A stretch of 64,000 nt of DNA from Rhizobium herbae (GCF_019511375.1 NZ_JAEUAO010000001.1:558001-622000), one strand, 5' to 3'. Positions 54,276 to 63,440 are shown, numbered from the stretch's first letter. Notes: a model not told the origin generated them from the sequence alone. Numbers and translations are program-made.

Positions 54276-54309
54276 GCCGCGCCTCAGCCAGGGCGCGGCT
54301 TTTTCTTTT
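54276..54309 (+). terminator. Strong Rho-independent terminator
   Basis: GCCGCGCC and GGCGCGGC form a perfect 8-bp stem around TCAGCCAG, followed by TTTTTCTTTT. No annotated long gene precedes it on the plus strand, so it marks a short transcript. Confidence 0.88.
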
Positions 54310-54995
54310 CCACGACTATTCACTCGCGGCCCAAAACGCGAAAACCGCACCCGTCCCTCTCGGAACTGTGCGGCCTGCCAAGATACGCATGGCTTCTGCG
54401 ACAAACATCCCGCAGAACGCTCCGGCCCGGGACGCAATACCTGATCCGGCCGGGCGGCAAGTCTCCTCCGCCGCAGGCAAACAATTAGCCCCACAGTGTT
54501 ACCGGATGGTTAGCGAGAGATTAACCAAAGATGAATTCCGGTTTTTTTTGATTTTTTTTCGCCTTCGGAAAAATCCGTTTGGAAGGCGCATACGGAACAC
54601 TATTTGTCTGCAATAAAACGCGGTCCGAGGACGCTTTGTGAAGCAGTACTAATTTTCTGCCAAGTACGGCGGCATTTTGCACAAAATCTTGCCCATCCGG
54701 TTAAAATTCAACAGCTTGCGCCTCACATTCTCGCACGTCAAAAACTTTGCCGGGCGATCGCGGAGGTTGATTTCTCAGGAGGAATACTTACGCTGCCCGC
54801 AACGGTAAAAGAGAGATGACCGGAGACTACGGTCTGCGGTCAGGCGAGAAACTCGAACACCGTTGCAGCGGGGATAAAAGACTGGCTCAAAAAAGCACCT
54901 GCCTGCTTCAACCTGAACAATTGGGCGCCCAGGACTGCAGTATTCTGGCTCGCCCCAAAGATTTTTGGCTGCACTAAGACTGGGAGGTCTTAAAA
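54310..54995. promoter_or_regulatory. Long non-coding region upstream of the quaternary-amine transporter
   Basis: These 686 bp are more AT-rich than the surroundings and contain no credible gene. Seen here are a CCGCAC/GTGCGG hairpin (about 54345-54373), two runs of eight T at 54542-54559 and a TTAG-N7-TTAAC sequence at 54510-54525. A purine-rich CAGGAGGAATACTT at 54776-54789 looks like a ribosome site but no start follows in range. The promoter of the binding-protein gene must lie in the right part. Confidence 0.45.
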
Positions 54996-55994
54996 ATGAA
55001 GAAGCTCCTCGCTTCCACGATTCTCGCTGCCGGCCTTTACGCCATGGCCGGCTCCGCACAGGCCGCAGAATGCGGCGAAGTCAGCATCGCAGAAATGAAC
55101 TGGGCATCGGCTGGCGTAGCTGCGCATGTCGACAAGTTCATCCTTGAAAACGGCTACGGCTGCACGGTGACGCTCGTCACCGGCGACACCATGCCGACAT
55201 TCACCTCGATGAACGAGAAGGCCCAGCCCGACATGGCGCCCGAATTGTGGGTCAATGCCGTGCGCACGCCGCTCGACGCCGCCATCAAGGAAGGCCGCCT
55301 GATCGAAGCCGCTCCGCTGCTCAGCGAAGGTGGCGTCGAAGGCTGGTGGATTCCGAAATTCATCGCCGATGCTAATCCGGACATCAAGACCGTCCAGGAC
55401 GCGCTGAAGCATCCTGAACTGTTCCCGGCGCCTGAGGATCCGTCCAAGGCCGCGATCTACAACTGCCCGTCGGGCTGGAACTGCCAGGTGTCCTCCGCCA
55501 ACCTCTACAAGGCGCTCGGCGCAGAAAAGCTCGGCTTCGAGCTGATCGACACCGGTTCGGCGGCCGGCCTCGACGGCTCGATCTCCAACGCCTTTGAAAA
55601 GAAGACCGGCTGGCTCGGCTACTACTGGGCTCCAACCGCCATTCTCGGCAAATACGAGATGACTCGTCTCAGCTTCGGCGTGGAGAACGACAAGGCTGAG
55701 TGGGACTCCTGCACCGCAGTTCCGGATTGCCCGAATCCCAAGGTCAACTCCTATCCGACCTCGGATGTCTACACCGTCGTGACCAAGGCCTTCGCCGAGA
55801 AGGCCGGCGTTGCCATGGACTACGTCAAGACCCGCAAGTGGGATAACGGCACGGTCAACAAGGTGCTCGCCTGGATGGATGAAAACCAGGGCACGAACGA
55901 GGACGCCGCAAAGCACTTCCTGGAAACCTATCCAGACATGTGGACCAAGTGGGTCGCACCGGACGTCGCAGAGAAGGTCAAGGCGGCTCTCTAA
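54996..55994 (+). CDS. Glycine betaine/quaternary-amine ABC transporter binding protein
   Basis: This 332-aa OpuAC/ProX-family protein has a signal peptide (MKKLLASTILAAGLYAMAGSAQAA). Aromatic residues suited to clamp a trimethylammonium group recur in EMNWASAG, PELWVNAVRT, EGWWIPKFI and GYYWAPTAILG. Cysteine pairs (C-GEV, GYGCTV; YNCPSGWNC; SCTAVPDC) suggest disulfides. The ligand could be glycine betaine, proline betaine or choline. The ribosome site GGGAGGT is strong. The permease and ATPase genes follow, separated by a 313-bp spacer containing a hairpin. Confidence 0.88.
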   Translation: MKKLLASTILAAGLYAMAGSAQAAECGEVSIAEMNWASAGVAAHVDKFILENGYGCTVTLVTGDTMPTFTSMNEKAQPDMAPELWVNAVRTPLDAAIKEGRLIEAAPLLSEGGVEGWWIPKFIADANPDIKTVQDALKHPELFPAPEDPSKAAIYNCPSGWNCQVSSANLYKALGAEKLGFELIDTGSAAGLDGSISNAFEKKTGWLGYYWAPTAILGKYEMTRLSFGVENDKAEWDSCTAVPDCPNPKVNSYPTSDVYTVVTKAFAEKAGVAMDYVKTRKWDNGTVNKVLAWMDENQGTNEDAAKHFLETYPDMWTKWVAPDVAEKVKAAL

Positions 55995-56307
55995 TCAGCG
56001 CCTGCCGACGGGCGGCGGAGCTTCACGCTCTGCCGTCTCACTTTCTGAATGAGCCGGCAACGTAGCAAGTCGCGACGACCGCAAGACAATGGGCCAGTGT
56101 CCGGCGGCGCAAGATGCCGCCGCTGCTTCACCACATGCGAATATGAAAACGAAGATCGTCGCAAACGGCATAGTCGCCCGCGGCGGAACTTGTCATATTC
56201 ACGAAATGCCGGGGTCCACAGAGACCACCCAAGTCTGCGCACGAGCCTTGAACAAGCCCGATGACGCAGCCGGCCCTATAAAATTTCCGGCAAAAAAGGG
56301 GAACACA
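55995..56307 (+). other. Spacer with hairpin between binding-protein and permease genes
   Basis: The 313 bp carry no credible gene. CGGCGGC (56102-56108) and GCCGCCG (56116-56122) form a perfect 7-bp stem with a 7-nt loop. A GGCGGCGG/GCTCTGCCGTC-type stem also lies near 56010-56035. These could reduce read-through, so that binding protein exceeds permease, as in other ABC operons. Confidence 0.55.
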
Positions 56308-57216
56308 ATGGCAATATGCAGTTACTTGCCAGATCTGCTTTGTAAATTTCCGGCGATCGACGAGACGACAATCCGCATGGCTCGCAAGAGCGTGGACGAA
56401 GGCTTCAAAGGTCTCGTCCGCAGCTATGTGAATGCCATCGATGCGCTTGTCCAGCCACTTCAGTGGTTCCTGAACTACCTTGAAAGGCTGTTCGTCAGTT
56501 CGCCCTGGATCGTCATTCTGGCCGCGATGGTTGCGATCGTCTATTACGGCAGCCGCAACATACGCATCACGTTCGGCACCATCGTGTCCATGTTCGCGAT
56601 CGGCCTTGTCGGGCTGTGGAACGACACGATGATCACGCTGGCGATGGTCACGGTCTGTACGCTGATCGCCATCCTGGTCGGGATTCCGATCGGTATCGTC
56701 ATGGCTCGCTCCGAGCGAGCCCAGTCGATCATCAACCCGATCCTCGATGTCATGCAGACGATGCCGAGCTTCGTCTACCTCATTCCGGTCGTCATGATCT
56801 TCGGTATCGGCAAGGTTCCCGGCCTGATCGCCGTGGTCATCTATGCCGTGCCTCCGATGATCCGGCTGACCAATCTCGGAATCCGGCTTGTCGACAAGGA
56901 GGTGCTGGAAGCCGCGGACGCCTTCGGCTCCTCGCCGTGGCAGCGGCTGAAGAACGTCCAGATGCCGCTCGCCCTGCCGACCATCATGGCCGGCATCAAC
57001 CAGACGATCATGATGTCGCTGGCGATGGTCGTCGTCGCATCGATGGTCGGCGTCGGCGGTCTTGGCCGCAACGTGCTGCAGGCGATCAACAACCAGTTTT
57101 TCACCGTCGGCTTTTTCAATGGCTTCGCGCTCGTCGCGATCGCCATCATTTTTGATCGTACCAGCCAGGCTTACGGAAAGCGGCTGCAGAAGCATTCGGA
57201 GGTGATCCATGGCTAG
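56308..57216 (+). CDS. Quaternary-amine ABC transporter permease (ProW/OpuAB type)
   Basis: This permease of about 302 aa has a long cytosolic N-terminus (MAICSYLPDLLCKFPAIDETTIRMARKSVDEGFKGLV) then at least five helices. The EAA-type loop VDKEVLEAADAFGSSPWQRLKNVQMPLALPTIMAGINQ docks the ATPase. The short conserved MQTMPSFVYLIPVVMIFGIGKVPG is typical of the ProW family. The ATG at 56308 has AAGGGGA nine bases upstream. It overlaps the ATPase gene by eight bases. Confidence 0.9.
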   Translation: MAICSYLPDLLCKFPAIDETTIRMARKSVDEGFKGLVRSYVNAIDALVQPLQWFLNYLERLFVSSPWIVILAAMVAIVYYGSRNIRITFGTIVSMFAIGLVGLWNDTMITLAMVTVCTLIAILVGIPIGIVMARSERAQSIINPILDVMQTMPSFVYLIPVVMIFGIGKVPGLIAVVIYAVPPMIRLTNLGIRLVDKEVLEAADAFGSSPWQRLKNVQMPLALPTIMAGINQTIMMSLAMVVVASMVGVGGLGRNVLQAINNQFFTVGFFNGFALVAIAIIFDRTSQAYGKRLQKHSEVIHG

Positions 57217-58261
57217 TCACGCAATCGAGGTCAAGAACCTCTACAAGATCTTCGGCCCTCGCGGCGGCGACTTCGTCGATCAGGTGAAGGCCGGGATGAC
57301 CAAGGGCGAACTGAACGAGAAGCACGGCCATGTGCTCGGACTTCAGGACATCAACATCTCCATGCCCGCCGGCGGTGTCATGGTGGTCATGGGCCTGTCG
57401 GGTTCCGGCAAGTCGACCCTCATCCGCCACATCAACCGGCTGATCGATCCGACGGCCGGCGAAGTGCTCTATGACGGCGTCGACGTCTGCAAGATGAACG
57501 AAACCGACCTTCGCGAATTCCGCCGCCACAAGACGGCGATGGTGTTCCAGAAGTTTGCGCTGCTGCCGCACCGCACGGTCATCGAAAACACCATATACGG
57601 GTTGGAAATCCAGGGTGTGCCGGATGCGGAATGCCGCAAGCGGGCGCAGGGCTGGATTGAGCGGGTGGGCCTCAAGGGCTTCGAGAACCACTATCCGAAC
57701 CAGCTTTCGGGCGGCATGCAGCAGCGCGTCGGCCTTGCCCGCGCGCTGACCAACGATGCCGACATCCTGCTGATGGACGAAGCCTATTCGGCGCTCGACC
57801 CGCTCATCCGCGTCGACATGCAGACCGTCCTGCTCGACCTGCAGAAGGAATTGAAGAAGACGGTGGTTTTCATCACCCATGACCTCGACGAGGCGCTGAG
57901 GCTAGGCGACAAGATCGCCATCCTGCGCGACGGCAAGGTGATCCAGCAGGGCACTGGCCAGGACATCGTCCTGAAACCGGCCGACGAATATATCACCGCC
58001 TTCGTCAAGGAAGTGAACCGCGGCCGCGTGATCAATGTCGAAACGATCATGAGGCCGCTGTCGGGAAATCCGGAAGGCATGCCCGTCGTGGTCGGAACCG
58101 TGCTCGAAAGCGCTGCCCGGATGATGACCCTCGCCAACCAGACTATTGCCCATGTGGTGGACGCCAATGGCAAGCCCGTCGGATCGATCGACCTCGGCAC
58201 AATCATCTCCGCCATGGTGACGCCGATCAGCCACGAAAAGGTGGCCCAGGCAGCGGAGTGA
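57209..58261 (+). CDS. Quaternary-amine ABC transporter ATP-binding protein (ProV/OpuAA type)
   Basis: This 350-aa ATPase has the ProV-type leader (NLYKIFGPRGGDFVDQVKAGMTKGELNEKHGHVLGLQDI), Walker A GLSGSGKSTL, MVFQKFALLPHRTV, signature LSGGMQQRVGLARAL, Walker B DILLMDEAYSALDP and switch FITHDLDEAL. A C-terminal single CBS-like stretch (residues 275-345, VVGTVLESAARMMTLANQTIAHVVDANGKPVGSIDL) could sense ionic strength, as in OpuA. A GC-rich stem follows its stop at 58286-58309. Confidence 0.92.
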   Translation: MASHAIEVKNLYKIFGPRGGDFVDQVKAGMTKGELNEKHGHVLGLQDINISMPAGGVMVVMGLSGSGKSTLIRHINRLIDPTAGEVLYDGVDVCKMNETDLREFRRHKTAMVFQKFALLPHRTVIENTIYGLEIQGVPDAECRKRAQGWIERVGLKGFENHYPNQLSGGMQQRVGLARALTNDADILLMDEAYSALDPLIRVDMQTVLLDLQKELKKTVVFITHDLDEALRLGDKIAILRDGKVIQQGTGQDIVLKPADEYITAFVKEVNRGRVINVETIMRPLSGNPEGMPVVVGTVLESAARMMTLANQTIAHVVDANGKPVGSIDLGTIISAMVTPISHEKVAQAAE

Positions 58262-58285
58262 TCACACGCTGATTTGAAGCACCGT

Positions 58286-58309
58286 GAAGCGCCCGGAAAC
58301 GGGCGCTTC
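58286..58309 (+). terminator. Hairpin after the quaternary-amine transporter operon
   Basis: GAAGCGCCCG and CGGGCGCTTC form a perfect 10-bp stem closed by a GAAA tetraloop, 24 bp after the ATPase stop. No T tract follows; termination is plausible but not certain. Confidence 0.65.
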
Positions 58310-58421
58310 CCGTTGAAGCCGTCGTTCACCTTGGCTTAACCATAAACCGTCATGCTAACGGAAACGCCTCATCCACCGGGGCGGTGGCGCCAGGGCGCCT
58401 TCCTCTATCCGGCCCGATCAG

Positions 58422-59771
58422 ATGCAGGATCATGCTTCGACAGCGTCGCGGGATTTTCACCGCCTTGCCGTCCCTCTTCGGGGGAGCGACAGCCTTCTTG
58501 CGGCGCAGGTCACGCGAAAAGTGGCCGCATTCCTGTCCGGCGCCGGGCTGTTCCTGATGACCTTCACGCTTGCTCCGTTCCAGGGCACCTACGACCCCGA
58601 CCCCACGGCGGTGAAGGACGGCAACATCGTCAATCAGCTCGGCTATCTCGCTCTCGGCGGCGTATATCTTTTCGCCATGCTCCTGATCGTCGACGCGCGC
58701 GTGTTGAAGCGCATCGCATCGCCGACATGGGGCGTGGTCTTCGCCATCGCCTTCGTTTCCTGCCTGCAATCCTATGATCCGGCGTCATCGGCCCGCGGCT
58801 TGATGTTGAGCCTGGTGGCGATGATCCTGGTCGCCGGCGTGCTCGTCCTGCCGCGCAGCGAGAAGGATTTCGTCAAGGCCGGCGCAAACGCCGTTCTCTT
58901 TCTGATCCTCATCGACTACGCGGCGCTCGTCCTCGCACCCGGCCTTGCCATTCACACCGCCAGCGGTGCTGAACCGTGGCATGCCGGATTCTGGAAAGGC
59001 CACCTGATCCACAAGAACGTCACGGCGCCGGTGTTTTCCGTGCTGTGCATGTTCGGCATCTACTGCCTGCGGGCGGGCGCCACCGTGCGGGGCCTCCTGA
59101 TCGCCCTTCTCGCAGCCAATTTCGTGCTTCACACGGGCTCGAAGACGACTATCGGCTTCCTGCCCCTGGCGATCATGCTGGTGCTCGGCGGCCGTGCGGT
59201 CGGCAAGCCGGGCCTGATGGTCTTTACCCACTTCATCTTCGCGACCCTGATTTTCTGCCTGACGCTCGGCACCATCTATTCGAACCTGTTCCTGTCGATC
59301 ACCACTGTACTGCTGGAAGACCCGACCTTCACCGGCCGCGACGACATCTGGAAGTTTGCGAGCACAAGCATTCCCGACCACCTGTGGGTTGGCCACGGGT
59401 ATGCGAGCTTCTGGCAGTCGCCGATCATTCGCGGCCTTGAAGCAAATTTCGAGGCGAATTGGGACGTGCGGGGTATCGTCTCGGGTCACAACAGCTATCT
59501 CGATGCCGTTCTCACCTTCGGCCAGCCGGGCGGGCTGCTGATGATCCTGCTGCTCTTCGTCAAACCCTTCTACGACTATATGCGCGCCACCGGGCGGCCC
59601 GCCAGCCGCCATTTCGCGGACTTCTGCATCATGGTCATCATCTTCATGACCTATAACGGCATGATGGAAAGCTTCCTGCTCAACCGCGCCGATCCAATGT
59701 GGCTGATGACGGCCCTTGCCGTTTTCGGCTTGGGAATTGCGGCGCGAATGGGCGTGCGCATGCCGCACTGA
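58422..59771 (+). CDS. O-antigen ligase/polymerase-like membrane protein
   Basis: This 449-aa integral membrane protein has about ten helices. It carries the Wzy_C-type pattern: a long periplasmic loop between later helices containing FTGRDDIWKFASTSIPDHLWVGHGYASFWQSP and the downstream SGHNSYLDAVLTFGQPGG. The RDDIW, G and HNSYLD motifs are those of O-antigen ligases and exopolysaccharide polymerases such as ExoQ. It probably joins or polymerises surface polysaccharide at the periplasmic face. No glycosyltransferase genes are adjacent. The start lacks a clear ribosome site, so the N-terminus may be shorter. Confidence 0.8.
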   Translation: MQDHASTASRDFHRLAVPLRGSDSLLAAQVTRKVAAFLSGAGLFLMTFTLAPFQGTYDPDPTAVKDGNIVNQLGYLALGGVYLFAMLLIVDARVLKRIASPTWGVVFAIAFVSCLQSYDPASSARGLMLSLVAMILVAGVLVLPRSEKDFVKAGANAVLFLILIDYAALVLAPGLAIHTASGAEPWHAGFWKGHLIHKNVTAPVFSVLCMFGIYCLRAGATVRGLLIALLAANFVLHTGSKTTIGFLPLAIMLVLGGRAVGKPGLMVFTHFIFATLIFCLTLGTIYSNLFLSITTVLLEDPTFTGRDDIWKFASTSIPDHLWVGHGYASFWQSPIIRGLEANFEANWDVRGIVSGHNSYLDAVLTFGQPGGLLMILLLFVKPFYDYMRATGRPASRHFADFCIMVIIFMTYNGMMESFLLNRADPMWLMTALAVFGLGIAARMGVRMPH

Positions 59772-59796
59772 CCGACGTCGAGACCATTGCAATCAC

Positions 59797-59812
59797 ATAA
59801 AGATATCTTTAT
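59797..59812. promoter_or_regulatory. Palindromic operator candidate upstream of the methyltransferase gene
   Basis: ATAAAGATATCTTTAT is a perfect 16-bp palindrome, 33 bp before the ATG at 59846, in an otherwise GC-rich setting. Its position overlaps where the promoter or early leader would be. A role as the site of a methionine/SAM-responsive ArsR-type regulator is a guess from the gene it controls. Confidence 0.7.
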
Positions 59813-59845
59813 ATGCTTGTGTCTCGATTAAATCAGGAATCCGCC

Positions 59846-60865
59846 ATGACCGCGCACGCCAATCCGCTTTCCGACCTTCTCAACGCCAAGGGCGTGCTGC
59901 TCGCCGACGGCGCGACCGGCACCTCGCTGTTTGCGATGGGTCTGGAGGCAGGCGAAGCGCCGGAGCTCTGGAACGAGGCCAGGCCTGAAAACATCACCAA
60001 GCTGCACCAGGACTTCGTCGACGCCGGCGCGGATATCATCCTAACCAATTCGTTTGGCGGCACGCGCCACCGACTCAAGCTGCACCATGCCCAGGACCGC
60101 GTCCACGAGCTCAACAGGCGGGCCGCGGAAATCGCCCGCGCGGTCGCCGACAAGGCACCGCGCAAGGTGATCACCGCCGGTTCCGTTGGCCCGACCGGCG
60201 AGTTGCTGGTCCCGCTCGGTGCCATGACCTATGAGGATGCGGTCGACGCTTTCGTCGAGCAGATCGAGGGCCTGAAGGCCGGCGGCGCCGAAGTCGCCTG
60301 GATCGAGACGATGTCCTCTCCGGACGAGATCCGTGCGGCCGCTGAAGCAGCGGTGAAGGTCGGCCTTCCCTATGTCTACACCGGCTCGTTCGATACGGCC
60401 GGCAAGACGATGATGGGTCTGCATCCGAAGGATATCCACGCGGTAGCCGGGGATATCGGCGATGGCCCGGTCGCCACCGGCGCCAATTGCGGCGTCGGCG
60501 CCTCGGACATCCTCTCTTCGCTGCTGGACATGACTGAGTCCAACCCGGCCGCAGCGATTATCGTCAAGGGCAATTGCGGTATCCCGGAGTTCCGCGGCTC
60601 GGAAATCTACTATTCCGGCACCCCACCGCTGATGGCGGACTATGCCCGCCTTGCCCGCGATGCCGGCGCAAGGATCATCGGCGGCTGCTGCGGCACCTCC
60701 TGCGAGCACCTGGCGGCGATGCGCGTCGCGCTCGACACCTACGTGCCGGGCGAGCGGCCGACGGTCGAAACCATCGTCGAACGCATCGGCCCGTTGCGCA
60801 ACAAGACCGCCAATGAAGCACCTGCGGCTCCTGCACGTGAACGCGCCGGCCGCCGCCGGGGGTGA
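59846..60865 (+). CDS. bmt: Homocysteine S-methyltransferase, betaine-dependent type
   Basis: This 339-aa zinc TIM-barrel enzyme opens LLNAKGVLLADGATGTSLFAMGLEAGEAPELWN. It has DIILTNSFGGTRHRLKLH, and the three zinc cysteines in VATGANCGVGASD and IIGGCCGTSCEH. It transfers a methyl group to homocysteine, giving methionine. The best match by pattern is the rhizobial Bmt, which uses glycine betaine; S-methylmethionine is the alternative donor. The quaternary-amine importer encoded 1.6 kb upstream fits the betaine assignment. AGGA precedes the ATG. A palindrome lies upstream and a terminator follows. Confidence 0.88.
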   Translation: MTAHANPLSDLLNAKGVLLADGATGTSLFAMGLEAGEAPELWNEARPENITKLHQDFVDAGADIILTNSFGGTRHRLKLHHAQDRVHELNRRAAEIARAVADKAPRKVITAGSVGPTGELLVPLGAMTYEDAVDAFVEQIEGLKAGGAEVAWIETMSSPDEIRAAAEAAVKVGLPYVYTGSFDTAGKTMMGLHPKDIHAVAGDIGDGPVATGANCGVGASDILSSLLDMTESNPAAAIIVKGNCGIPEFRGSEIYYSGTPPLMADYARLARDAGARIIGGCCGTSCEHLAAMRVALDTYVPGERPTVETIVERIGPLRNKTANEAPAAPARERAGRRRG

Positions 60866-60891
60866 TACACGCGCCAAGCGGAATGTGACGG

Positions 60892-60926
60892 AGGCTCGGG
60901 ACCGGACGGTTCCGAGCCTTTCTGTT
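60892..60926 (+). terminator. Rho-independent terminator of the methyltransferase gene
   Basis: AGGCTCGGGACC pairs with GGTTCCGAGCCT (one G-T pair) around GGAC, followed by TTCTGTTT. It lies 27 bp after the stop. Confidence 0.85.
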
Positions 60927-61027
60927 TCGGTCCTGCCAATTTCACCCCGTCGAATCCAGTTTTGCCCCAGCCTGATCGGCTAGACGCTGAACTGTCACAA
61001 GACGAACAGGACGAGAGACGACCGACG

Positions 61028-61372
61028 ATGCAGGCAGCAGCGACTTTTCCGGACCGCGATTCCGTTGCAGAAAAACTTTCAGCCCTTGGCGAGAGCGACC
61101 AGTCCTACCTGAAGCTGCTGATGGAGAATGCCGCACAGGACGAAAATGTGGTCGAGGGTCTCTACCGCCACTTGAGTCTTGCGGCGGAAGCCCGGCTGTT
61201 GAATTCGCTCAAGCTCGAAAGGCTGGGCGAATGGTTGGGCTCGAACGCCCCTGCCCGTCTGCAGATCCGCCTTATGGAAACGGCGCGCTCCAGTCAGCAC
61301 GCTGCCTACCAGGCCTTCAGGACTGGCCTCGTCAGATCGGGAGGCCTCGAAAGGGCCTACCCGAAAGCCTGA
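61028..61372 (+). CDS. Hypothetical helical protein (114 aa)
   Basis: The product MQAAATFPDRDSVAEKLSALGESDQSYLKLLMENAAQDENVVEGLYRHL... is predicted almost wholly alpha-helical, soluble, without a known motif. It stands between the methyltransferase terminator and the convergent VWA gene, 13 bp from the end of the latter. The start is the ATG at 61028; a TTG at 60962 would add 22 polar residues. GAGAG is the only ribosome-like site. Codon use resembles its neighbours. I cannot assign a function. Confidence 0.6.
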   Translation: MQAAATFPDRDSVAEKLSALGESDQSYLKLLMENAAQDENVVEGLYRHLSLAAEARLLNSLKLERLGEWLGSNAPARLQIRLMETARSSQHAAYQAFRTGLVRSGGLERAYPKA

Positions 61373-61385
61373 CCCTTCGCTGGCC

Positions 61386-63440
61386 TCATTCGGCACCGAG
61401 GCTCTTTGCCAAACGGACGAGGTTGAGGAACTCGGCGCGGTAGCCATAGGTGTCCTCCCCCTTGGCGCTCGCAGCCAGATTGAGGATCGAACCGTAGGGA
61501 TAGGCCGACACGGCATCCGTTCCCCGCAGCTTCTGGCCAAAGGCCGCGACCGCAACGGAGAACCGCACATCCTGCCCTGCCTGCTGCAAAGACGGCACGG
61601 CATTGTCTTCCGTCACGGGCGTCGTGATCAGGCTGCTGGTGTTGCCGTCCGGCTTCTTGTAGCGGATTTTCAGGAAAGCCAGTTCGCCCGACTTCTCCAC
61701 CGGATCGGCCTGTTGGGTTGCCGGCGCGACGCCGTAGCGCAGATCGTCGTTGAGGACCGCGGGGCTGCCCTTCGGCGTGATCTCGTAGATCGCTGTAACA
61801 CGGTGGCCGGAGCCGATGTCGCCGGCGTCGACCCTGTCGTTGTTGAAGTCCTCACGCTTCAGGGCGCGGGTCTCATAGCCGATCAGCCGGTATTCGGCGA
61901 TCTCGCGCGGATTGAACTCGACCTGGAACTTGACGTCCTTGGCGATCGGGAAGAGCGACGACCCCGCCTCCTCGACCAGTGACTTCTGCGCTTCGGCCAG
62001 CGTGTCGATATAGCTCGCCGTGCCGTTACCGTTCTGCGCCAGCGTCTGCATCAAGGCATCGTTGTAATTGCCGCGGCCAAAGCCAAGCACCGAGAGGAAG
62101 ATGCCGCTCTTGCGCTTCTGTTCGATCGTCGCTTTCAGTTCCTCGTCGCTGGAAGGGCCGACATTGAAGTCGCCGTCGGTCGCCAGCATGATCCGGTTGA
62201 CGCCGCCCTTGACAAAGGCCCGCTCCGCCAGATCGTAGGCCGCCTCCAGCCCCTGCGCTCCGGCCGTCGAACCGCCCGGCTGAAGCGTGTCGATCGCGGC
62301 CAGGATTTTAGCCTTGTCCCTGATCGCGGTCGGCTCGAGCACCGTGCCGGCATTGCCGGCATAAGTGACGATCGAAACCGTATCCTCCGGCTTCAGCTTG
62401 TCGACCATAAGGCGGAACGCGCTCTTCAGGAGCGGCAGCTTGTCGGGTTCATCCATGGACCCGGAAACATCAATCAGGAACACCAGGTTCGCGCGCGGCG
62501 CCGTTGCAGCCACCACGTCATACCCCTTGATCCCCACATGCATCAGCCGCGTATTGGCATTCCACGGCGTCGGCAGGACGGTGACCGTTGCCCTGAACGG
62601 TTCGGATTCGCTTTCCGGGCCCGGCCAGTCGTAGGGGAAATAATTGATCATCTCCTCGACGCGCACGCTGTCCGGGTCCGGCATCTCGCCCGCCATCAGC
62701 GCCTTGCGCACGAAGGAATAGGAAGCCGTGTCGACATCCGCCGAGAAGGTCGATACCGGATCGGTGGCGACGCTCTTGACGGGGTTGGTTTCGCCTGAGG
62801 TAAAGCGATCGCGGTTTTCTTCCGGCGGAGGCATTACGTCACTTGGGACGATGGACGGCGCGGGCATGCTGCGTATGGCAGAGCCTCCAGCCAACATTTC
62901 GATCCCACCCGCCGGAGACGGAGCAGCATGCCGTTCGCGGACGATTCCATAAGCGTCGTCAGTGACCATGCCGGTTTCTCTTTTCACGGCAATTTCCGCC
63001 TCAGCTTCTGCCACTGTGCTTGAGGCTTCCGGCGTTACCTGTTTTTCCGCTGCGACGTCGGTCGCGGGCTTTGCGGCAATTGCGCCCTTTGTCTCTGAGC
63101 CGTTCGATGCATCTTTGCCCACCACCTCGATTTGCTGCTCGCCCGTAGCGACCGGCAATCCATTGCGCGCCAGCTCCAGCGAGAGGAAAGCAGCGGCAGG
63201 CAGGACGAGCAGCGTGGCGAGTGCCGAGCCCGCGAGGAATTTCCTGTTCATGATGGGGCTCCATAGCCGGTTGAATATGGAGCTTTGACGCCGGTGTCCG
63301 GCGGTTCCTTGGGGTGCGCCCAAATTATTTTCGGCCTCGTCGAACGCCTGCATCGCAAGCGACAGCGCACGCGCGCGCGATTCGGACGACGGCGCCGGCG
63401 GCGTCATGTGGCCAAGATTCTTCAGTTCGTCGTTCATCAT
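61386..63440 (-). CDS. Membrane-anchored von Willebrand factor A (YfbK-type) protein in an ECF sigma operon
   Basis: This 684-aa protein has a cytosolic N-terminal stretch of about 64 residues, one membrane helix (FLAGSALATLLVLPAAAFLSLELA, residues 68-91), an Ala/Pro-rich linker, and a VWA domain from about 317. Its MIDAS motif is FLIDVSGSMD (Asp324, Ser326, Ser328), with a TDGD later. The C-terminal segment (EYRLIGYETRALKREDFNNDRVDAGDIGSGHRVTAIYEI) is the YfbK-associated domain. The VWA part would face the periplasm. The ATG at 63440 overlaps the sigma-factor stop by four bases. The short cytosolic part could bind the sigma factor; this is inference. Confidence 0.85.
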   Translation of the reverse strand: MMNDELKNLGHMTPPAPSSESRARALSLAMQAFDEAENNLGAPQGTAGHRRQSSIFNRLWSPIMNRKFLAGSALATLLVLPAAAFLSLELARNGLPVATGEQQIEVVGKDASNGSETKGAIAAKPATDVAAEKQVTPEASSTVAEAEAEIAVKRETGMVTDDAYGIVRERHAAPSPAGGIEMLAGGSAIRSMPAPSIVPSDVMPPPEENRDRFTSGETNPVKSVATDPVSTFSADVDTASYSFVRKALMAGEMPDPDSVRVEEMINYFPYDWPGPESESEPFRATVTVLPTPWNANTRLMHVGIKGYDVVAATAPRANLVFLIDVSGSMDEPDKLPLLKSAFRLMVDKLKPEDTVSIVTYAGNAGTVLEPTAIRDKAKILAAIDTLQPGGSTAGAQGLEAAYDLAERAFVKGGVNRIMLATDGDFNVGPSSDEELKATIEQKRKSGIFLSVLGFGRGNYNDALMQTLAQNGNGTASYIDTLAEAQKSLVEEAGSSLFPIAKDVKFQVEFNPREIAEYRLIGYETRALKREDFNNDRVDAGDIGSGHRVTAIYEITPKGSPAVLNDDLRYGVAPATQQADPVEKSGELAFLKIRYKKPDGNTSSLITTPVTEDNAVPSLQQAGQDVRFSVAVAAFGQKLRGTDAVSAYPYGSILNLAASAKGEDTYGYRAEFLNLVRLAKSLGAE

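Noticed and set aside
54510-54525. TTAG-N7-TTAAC considered as a CtrA-binding site
   Set aside because: One mismatch to the consensus, about 470 bp from the next gene and no cell-cycle gene nearby; chance occurrence in AT-rich DNA is likely.
54776-54789. Shine-Dalgarno-like AGGAGGAATACTT
   Set aside because: No ATG, GTG or TTG at a suitable distance opens a frame of useful length.
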